Of a stretch of 64,000 nucleotides of DNA, positions 58,040 through 64,000 are shown piece after piece. A program made the position numbers and the translations under genes. This stretch comes from Helicostylum pulchrum (lineage: Eukaryota; Mucoromycota; Mucoromycetes; Mucorales; Mucoraceae): positions 1-64,000 of the forward strand of contig JAIXMO010000005.1 of NCBI GenBank assembly GCA_025677825.1. Direction: 5' to 3'. Every line of letters begins with the position of its first letter. The first letter of the stretch is position 1. Under the pieces are notes generated by a model. That model was not told the DNA's origin, searched no databases, and was given only the letters and a program-made list of their open reading frames with translations.

Positions 58040-59447
58040 TTATGGATTAAAGCCAACGTCATCGACAACACGTCGATGCTCAATAGCATGGTCCGAGCTA
58101 TAATCTAAATGTACAAAAGCACGTTCTACATTCTCTAAAGATTCTAAAGCTTCTTGTAAGGCTTCACCTAAATCGTGACATTCTCGAAGTGGTGCGTCGG
58201 GTGGTAATACAATGTCGATTTCTACCATAAGTCTATCACCAACATAATATGCACGTACCTGTTGTTGTTGTTGTTGAAAAGTATTGTTAATATCATTGGT
58301 CTATTTTAAACTTTTTATTCATTGCTTACAGTGTCAACAGCAGTAATTTTTTTAGAGAACCGGTATGCCATATAAGTCAATTGCTTCAGGTCATCTGAAC
58401 TAGCTGCTTGACCTGTCAATCTACGAATATTCTCAAGTAATACGCCCATCCATTCATAAATAATATAAATAGAGAGCAAGATGGCACCGACTGGGTCCAA
58501 CCAGTTCCAACCCATCCAGTTACCTGCAAGTGGGAAAAGTGTACTTGCAATTGTAAACACAACATCGTTTTCGTGATCGTAAGCTAACGCTTCTACGCTA
58601 GAGCTTCCTTTCACCGATGCACACCACCACCAAAGCACAGATTTGACAGCTACGTTTACTGCCAAGATGACTAATGCTGTAATGCTAAGGTCGATTATTT
58701 CAGGCGCGGTGCCGGAAGTTAATTTCTCAATAGAGCTGATCAAGACTTGAGAGAAGGATGTGGTGATAACTACGGCGAAGACAATAATACCCAAGGGCTC
58801 CATACGTGATTTACCAACGGGGTATGAGTAATAGTTCTTTTGGCGGATGATACGGACGGTAAAGAAAATAATCGCGTTACTGACAATATCCAAGAAACTT
58901 TCAAAGGCGGAGGCTAATAAGGCCATGGAGCCAGAGTACCAGGCTAAAATAATTTTGGTACTGAATAAAGCAATGTTGGCTATAAAGGATAGGTTGATAG
59001 CCAAGTGGATTATCCACATGGGCGATTTGGTGCTCTCGATTTCAGGTGTGCTGGATCGAGATAATAAAGGTTGTTGCTGTTGGTCGTTGTTGGGGAGGCT
59101 GTTGGGGAAGCCTACTTCAACGTCGGGTATAGAGCCGTAGTTGTGGTAAGGCGCTTCGCCTTTTTGAAGAGCTTCAACTACTCGATCGACTTGTACGAAA
59201 CGAGAGATCATTGTATTTTGATGCTTTGTTAATGTTAGTTTAATATTTTAGAGGGGAATGAGGGTGTAAAAAAAAAACCTACTTCATAAAATTTTCGAAC
59301 TTTTTTATTGGTACAGTTTTTTAACTGAGCGTCAGTTATTCTTAAAGATTCAAAATGAACAGGTGGTGGTAAGGCGTCATGAGCTACATGAGCTACTGAC
59401 TCTCGATGGCTGAGTCGTCTAGGGATGTCCAAGTCTTCTGGAAACAT
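58040..59447 (-). CDS. Cation diffusion facilitator (CDF) metal transporter, Mn/Fe-type
   Basis: Metal/proton antiporter moving divalent cations out of the cytosol into organelles. Exons 59283-59447, 58330-59223 and 58040-58258 give 425 residues. Six membrane segments are evident between about residues 130 and 320 (WIIHLAINLSFIANIALFS, ALLASAFESFLDIVSN, RMEPLGIIVFAVVI, LSITALVILAVNVAV, DHENDVVFTIASTLFP). TM5 has DHEND, the DxxxD arrangement of Mn-type CDFs. TM2 has ESFLD, where D-x-x-x-D is usual, so the first ligand is Glu. The C-terminal cytosolic ferredoxin-like domain (VRAYYVGDRLMVEIDIVLP) is complete. It resembles fungal MTP8-11/MMT-like proteins; the metal is not certain. Confidence 0.9.
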
Positions 59448-60475
59448 GAAGGGGAATTTTTATTTTAGGAAAGAAAAAAAGTAAAAATTTGTCGCTATAA
59501 GAAAAAAAAAAAAGGTCGAAAAAAAGCAATAAAAATCAAAAAAGGATATATATCGTCTTTTATCGGAATATGAACCTTTTGATGGCAGGTTTTATATTAA
59601 AAGAGTAGAAGAAGAGTAGCAAGTCTTCTTTTGCTTTTTTTATTTTTATTTTTTTTCCGTAATTGGGTTTTATGTTATTGGCTTATTGTTTAATGTGTAT
59701 AAAAAGTGCGTGTTTGAGAAACCAGATGATTTTTTCTTTCTTGATAGAGTAGATTACATCCTGATTACGGACACAGGCTGTGTAACAGTCGTGAAAGAAT
59801 GAAATGTTCCTGCTTCCTCTCCTTCTTTTTTTATTGTTAGAAAAGGTCTTCTTTATAAGGGGTGATAAATGGATCAACCGAATGTTGCTTAACAAATGAT
59901 TGTTTTGACAGGTCAATTGGTCGCTAGATGTATCTTCAATGCAGTAAATAGTTTGGCAGTGTAAAGATCAAATAGGAGATCTGGCTTTAAACTTTAAAAG
60001 TGTTCCATATTTTCATACAGGGGAAAAAAATTACGTTGAAAAGGAGGGAGGTTTTTTTTATATAAAAAAAGTCAACGGTAATTGGGGTTTGAAAACAATG
60101 TATAGTAAGGATGTACCCTTTTTATTACATCTAAATAAGATGTATGCGATAAGATGTAAGCTGAAACCATTGTTGTATTGTTTGTTGATTTATGAGCAGA
60201 TATTTATATAAGTTTTTTAACCACTGCCCGTGGTTGAATTCTTTTCTTTTTCTCAGAATAATAGCAAACTAGATTTAGGATCCTAGTTTTTTTTTACAAA
60301 ACTAAAGCTAGTTCTGTAAGTATCCCTTCTTTGATAAGGTAATATATACATGAGAAGGTGCAGAATTTAATCATCTACATATCGGTAAGGTGCGTCTGCA
60401 TTAGAATGAGACAATTTGAAATAAGTTAGTTATAAAAAATATTTCATTTTTGAAATAAGTAGGGTAAGAAGTAAT
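59448..60475. other. Intergenic region upstream of the CDF gene
   Basis: About 1 kb of AT-rich DNA with T/A tracts. A 77-codon minus ORF at 59683 lacks coding character. No element ends recognised. Confidence 0.45.
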
Positions 60476-60880
60476 TTATAAAATTCTTCTGTGGGAAGTG
60501 TAGCTTTTAGAGAAATTTTTGATAATGTCGTCTGCCTCAAATACATCTTTGCCTTTGCTATAAGCTTCTATGTACCTGAAGCAGCGGTTGTAAAATCTTC
60601 TACTGACGACATTACCATTCTTTTCTTGATTCATATCTATGTAGATGTGGATGTTTTCTTTCAAAGATGCAAAGGTATAGTCGCATTCAAGTCTAGTTAT
60701 TCTTTTGGCATAACCCCAATGGCGCTCGATCCAATTGGTTACACAATAATACTTTGTATATAAAGTTATCATGTGGTTGCGCTTTTCCAATTGATACTGG
60801 AGCATTTATTTTTTTTGACTTTTGAAGTCTGGCTGTTCAAACAGAAGCTTTTCAGCACAGCATCGGTTATATTTCAAGGG
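60476..60880 (-). pseudogene. 3' fragment of a DDE-type transposase
   Basis: The minus-strand frame reads RCCAEKLLFEQPDFKSQKK, a TAA stop (60806-60808), then MLQYQLEKRNHMITLYTKYY, NWIERHWGYAKRITRLECDY, TFASLKENI, RRFYNRCFRYIEAYSKG and KSYTSHRRIL. N-W/F-I-E-x-x-W-G-x-A-K-R plus C-x-Y-T/S-F and S-H-R-R-I is the C-terminal part of a DDE superfamily endonuclease common in fungal genomes; the Glu of NWIERHW fits the last catalytic residue. The upstream catalytic aspartates are missing or unreadable. A solitary, decayed copy. Confidence 0.65.
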
Positions 60881-61578
60881 ATCATGATCGTGTCCAGATC
60901 AACATCTTAATAACCGAAGATAACTTCCATTAAATCTATCACCCAAAAGCCCCCAGTTCCAGCAACGAGGCCAAAGTTCCTTAGAAGTAAAACTCTCGTT
61001 TGTTATTTATACTAATTTCAATAGCGGACACACTTAGATTGGATTTAATGACTTTGCAAGTAGCGAATAAGAATAAGCGAAAGAAAGGTGTAAAAGAGTA
61101 AGAATAGGGAATTGTATTTATGCATTTTTTTACTTGTCTTTGTTTGTTTAATTTTTTTGTTTGTATAGAGACCGAAGGTCTCGTAGCAGCACCTTTCAAC
61201 TTATTTGATTCTGTCGGTAATTTTTTTCCTAACCAATAATCAAAATCAAATCAACAAATTTGTGTAGTTTAACAAACTTATCCTTAAATCAGGTCGCCCT
61301 TAAATAGAGCCACTACTGTAGCATTTTTATTAGAAGTAACACGTTTCTTATGACCTTCTGTCACTTGGAATAAGCACCAGAAAAAAATACTGCATGTATT
61401 TTAGGCTTAACTGTTGAGAAATTTTTTTGGTTTGATGTCAGAACGACATTTATGCACCATTTCATTTGTCCTTATTAGGTAAATCGTTATTTATTTTTTT
61501 ACTTTAAGCAAACAAATCTCTCTCTTTTTTTTTTTAGACTTTCTCTCTTCTTTTTTAAAAGTAATCATCAAAAAAAAA
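60881..61578. other. Intergenic region with dispersed motif and hairpin
   Basis: Contains the perfect hairpin GAGACCGAAGGTCTC (61168-61182) and an inverted copy of the dispersed motif (GTCGCCCTTAAATAGAGCCACTACTGTA, positions 61293-61320). The last part is the promoter of PMT4. Confidence 0.5.
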
Positions 61579-64000
61579 ATGACATTCGTATCTACTAGAA
61601 AGGATGATACAATTAGGGCAAGAAAAAAGTCAGTAAAATCGCATGGTTCTAATAAGAAGGATACAACCCAGGGTACAGATGATAACATCGATAAGCTTAA
61701 AAAGGTAAATCATTGGCATGTCAAAAAAAAAAAAATTTACGCGTAAAAACTTAAATATTTAAATTATAGCGCTTGATAGTAGACAAGTATATTGGTTTGA
61801 AACATAAAATTGCTTCACTATCCATCACTACCATGTCATTTTTCACCACATTTTATATGATTTGGTTTCCTGCTCTTGTTGTGTAAAGTATATATACTTT
61901 TTTTTTAAAAAAAACATCGCGTCTACTAATACTTTTTTTTTAAAAAAAAGATTTGATGAAGTTCATTTTGGAAAATTTGCTTCTTATTATATTGAACGAA
62001 CTTTCTTTTTTGATGTACATCCTCCATTAGCAAAACTTATGTTTGCAGCGGTAGGTTATTTATCTGGATTTGATGGAGCTTTCAAGTTTTCAACTATTGG
62101 TGAAAGTTACTCTGAGAATCATGTACCTTATATTTGTTTACGTGCTTTACCGGCTTCTTTAAATGTTTTAAGTGCTACGCTTATTTATCATATTATGAAA
62201 GAGTCCGGCAGTTCTGTTCTTACTTGCTTTTTAACTGCTACTTTATATGTATTGGGTAAGTACGGGATAGTTGTTGTTTTTTTAGTACTTGTATAATTGA
62301 TGGGGTTTTTTTTTTCTGGTTGCAGATAATGCGTTTATTAGTCAACATAGATTGATTCTTTTAGATGGTGCATTGATTTTTTTTATGCTTACTACAATTT
62401 ATGCATATATTCGATTCCGTAAATTTAGACACATGTAAAGTATTACTTTTTCAAAATCAAAAGATGGTTTCATTTTGACCGTTTTTTTTTTGTGTGTAGG
62501 CCATTTACTAATTCATGGTGGTCATGGATGAGTATTACAGGAGTTTGTATGGCTCTTACGCTTAGGTAACTCTCCAAACACTAGTGATTTATTTTTTTGT
62601 ATACTTAATATTATTTAGTGTCAAGATGATTGGATTATTTGTAGTAGCATCTATTGGTATAGCAGCTATTATGGACCTTTGGGAACTACTAGATACCAAA
62701 TATCAATTGACAAAAGTAAGTTTTTTTTTTAAAAAAAAAGAAAAGAGAGGGTTGAAAGTATTAAATCTTTAATATAGAAAACTCTTGCTCAACATTTTTT
62801 GGCTCGTGTTGTTAGTCTTATTATTATACCTTCCGTCGTTTACATGTTTTGGTTCTACATTCATTTTAAGATCTTGAATGTTTCCGGACCTGGAGACTCT
62901 TATATGAGTGCAAAGTTTCAAAGTACTTTATTGAACAATCCTCTTGGATTGCATTCACTAGGTAACATATTTACACTTCTAGTTAATCATCAATGTATTT
63001 TTCTTAACACAGTTATATAGATATTATGTACAATCAATCTGTAAGGTTTCAACATAGAAAGTCTTCTGCTTTTTTACACTCTTATCATTTCAATTACCCT
63101 GCCACATATGAAGACGGGCGGTTTAGTTCGCAGGGAGCGCAAGTAGTTGGTACCACTCAACCCGATATCAACAGTTACTGGCGTATCTTGGCTGGGGGTC
63201 ATTTACCTGATGATAGCCGTAAACAGTTTATTAAACACAATGATATTATTCGATTAGAACATATTGGTACAGGAAAGTTATTAATGACGCATAATGTAGC
63301 GGCGCCATGGACAGCGACAAATCAGGAAATTACAACTACAAATGATCCTGCTAAACTTGATGATACTTTGTTCCGAGTGGTGCTGAATGATATGTCTTCG
63401 GGGGATCTTTGGAGTACGCTTAGTAAGTCAATTAATTTGGTTCACGTCAAGACCAATTCTGGGTTGTTTTGTACAAATTTAAACCTTCCTGACTGGGGAA
63501 ACTTTCACTTGGAAGTGAGTGGAAATAAACAAGCGTTGGATAAAAGTAATCAATGGGTTGCGACGGATATTCTTGGTATTAATGGTAAAGAGTTTACAAT
63601 TACAATGACTTCTCCTTTTATTGAAAAAATATATATATATACTTTATAGCCACGGATGTCAATCTTAAAAAAAGAAAGGAAAAGAAAACCATGAACTTTT
63701 TTGCAAAGTTTTTTGAATATCAAAAAGCAATGATTGAACAAAACAATAATTTAATTGAAGCGCATCCCTATCAATCGTATCCTCTCTCTTGGCCGCTTAT
63801 GAAACGCGGAGTGAATTATTGGACAGATCTTATAAACAAGAATCAAATCTATATGACTGGCAATGTAGCAGGATGGTGGAGTGGTTTAGCTTGTATATTT
63901 ATTTTTTGTACGATTATTATACTTGATATTGGTTTACGTAAAAGAGGTACTCGATTATTCAGAGAAAGTAAGTTACTTTTTTTAAAAAAAAAAGCGAGTA
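61579..64000 (+). CDS. PMT4: Protein O-mannosyltransferase, Pmt4/POMT1 type, 3' partial
   Basis: ER membrane enzyme transferring mannose from dolichol-phosphate-mannose to Ser/Thr of secretory proteins. Exons within the window: 61579-61704, 61770-61882, 61951-62255, 62326-62434, 62500-62565, 62619-62715, 62778-62961, 63021-63584 and 63650-63967, then a GTAAGT donor; the rest lies outside. The conserved first luminal loop is present (FDEVHFGKFASYYIERTFF, DVHPPLAKLMFA) with its Asp-Glu pair. SGPGDSYMSAKFQSTL precedes the MIR domain (SAFLHSYHFNYP, EDGRFSSQGAQVVG, LLMTHNVAAPW, LPDWGNFHLEVSG), which matches Pmt4/POMT1 more than Pmt1 or Pmt2. C-terminal membrane segments begin near 63880. The start is the first ATG after the A-rich leader. 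Confidence 0.92.

Overview
The window is nuclear DNA of a filamentous fungus, most likely an early-diverging Mucoromycota of the Mucorales type. The reasons are an AT-rich sequence with long T/A tracts, densely packed genes cut by many short introns (about 50-110 nt, GTAAGT-like donors, TAG/CAG acceptors), and proteins of recognisable fungal families. Gene models here were assembled by hand from donor and acceptor sites and reading-frame continuity. For most genes every exon phase closes exactly, which is the main support for the boundaries given. No protein searches were run, so family names come from recognised motifs.

Layout, gene-rich left part (1-8.8 kb): a lipin-type phosphatidate phosphatase (5' cut by the window), squalene epoxidase ERG1, a SAPS-domain phosphatase partner and an AVT1-like vacuolar amino-acid transporter. 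From 8.8 to 15.2 kb is a gene-poor stretch with zinc-finger scraps, a nuclease-like relic and a nearly complete but nonsense-broken piggyBac element with its TTAA sites and inverted repeats. From 15.2 to 18.4 kb lies a DUF1399/glycine-rich (GRDP-like) gene. From 20.8 to 26.1 kb are an Atf1-type bZIP factor, the SF3b subunit PHF5A/Rds3, Pelota/Dom34 and an unknown protein.

The 26-39.5 kb region is accessory: a truncated Fanzor/TnpB-like fragment with an intact zinc finger and RuvC-III motif, small spliced ORFs with in-frame peptide repeats, a one-stop-broken gene, a multi-C2H2 zinc-finger protein, CCCH zinc-finger fragments, G/C homopolymer runs and a recurring short motif around GGCTCTATTTAAGGG.

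The right part (39.5-64 kb) is ordinary housekeeping: an Ssk2/Wis4-type MAPKKK, ESCRT-II Vps36, a Boi/Pob1-like SH3-SAM-PH protein with an added calponin-homology domain, an Ent3/epsinR-like ENTH protein, Nop16, Erv2, a SulP anion transporter, a CDF metal transporter, a DDE-transposase relic and Pmt4 (3' cut by the window).

The genes do not form a metabolic cluster. Two themes recur. One is stress signalling (a MAPKKK and an Atf1-like bZIP, which belong to one pathway in other fungi). The other is secretion and membrane traffic (Pmt4, Erv2, Ent3, Vps36, ERG1, lipin). Three gene starts carry a (C)CAATCACGTG element about 83-105 bp upstream of the ATG. No tRNA, rRNA or CRISPR array was recognised.
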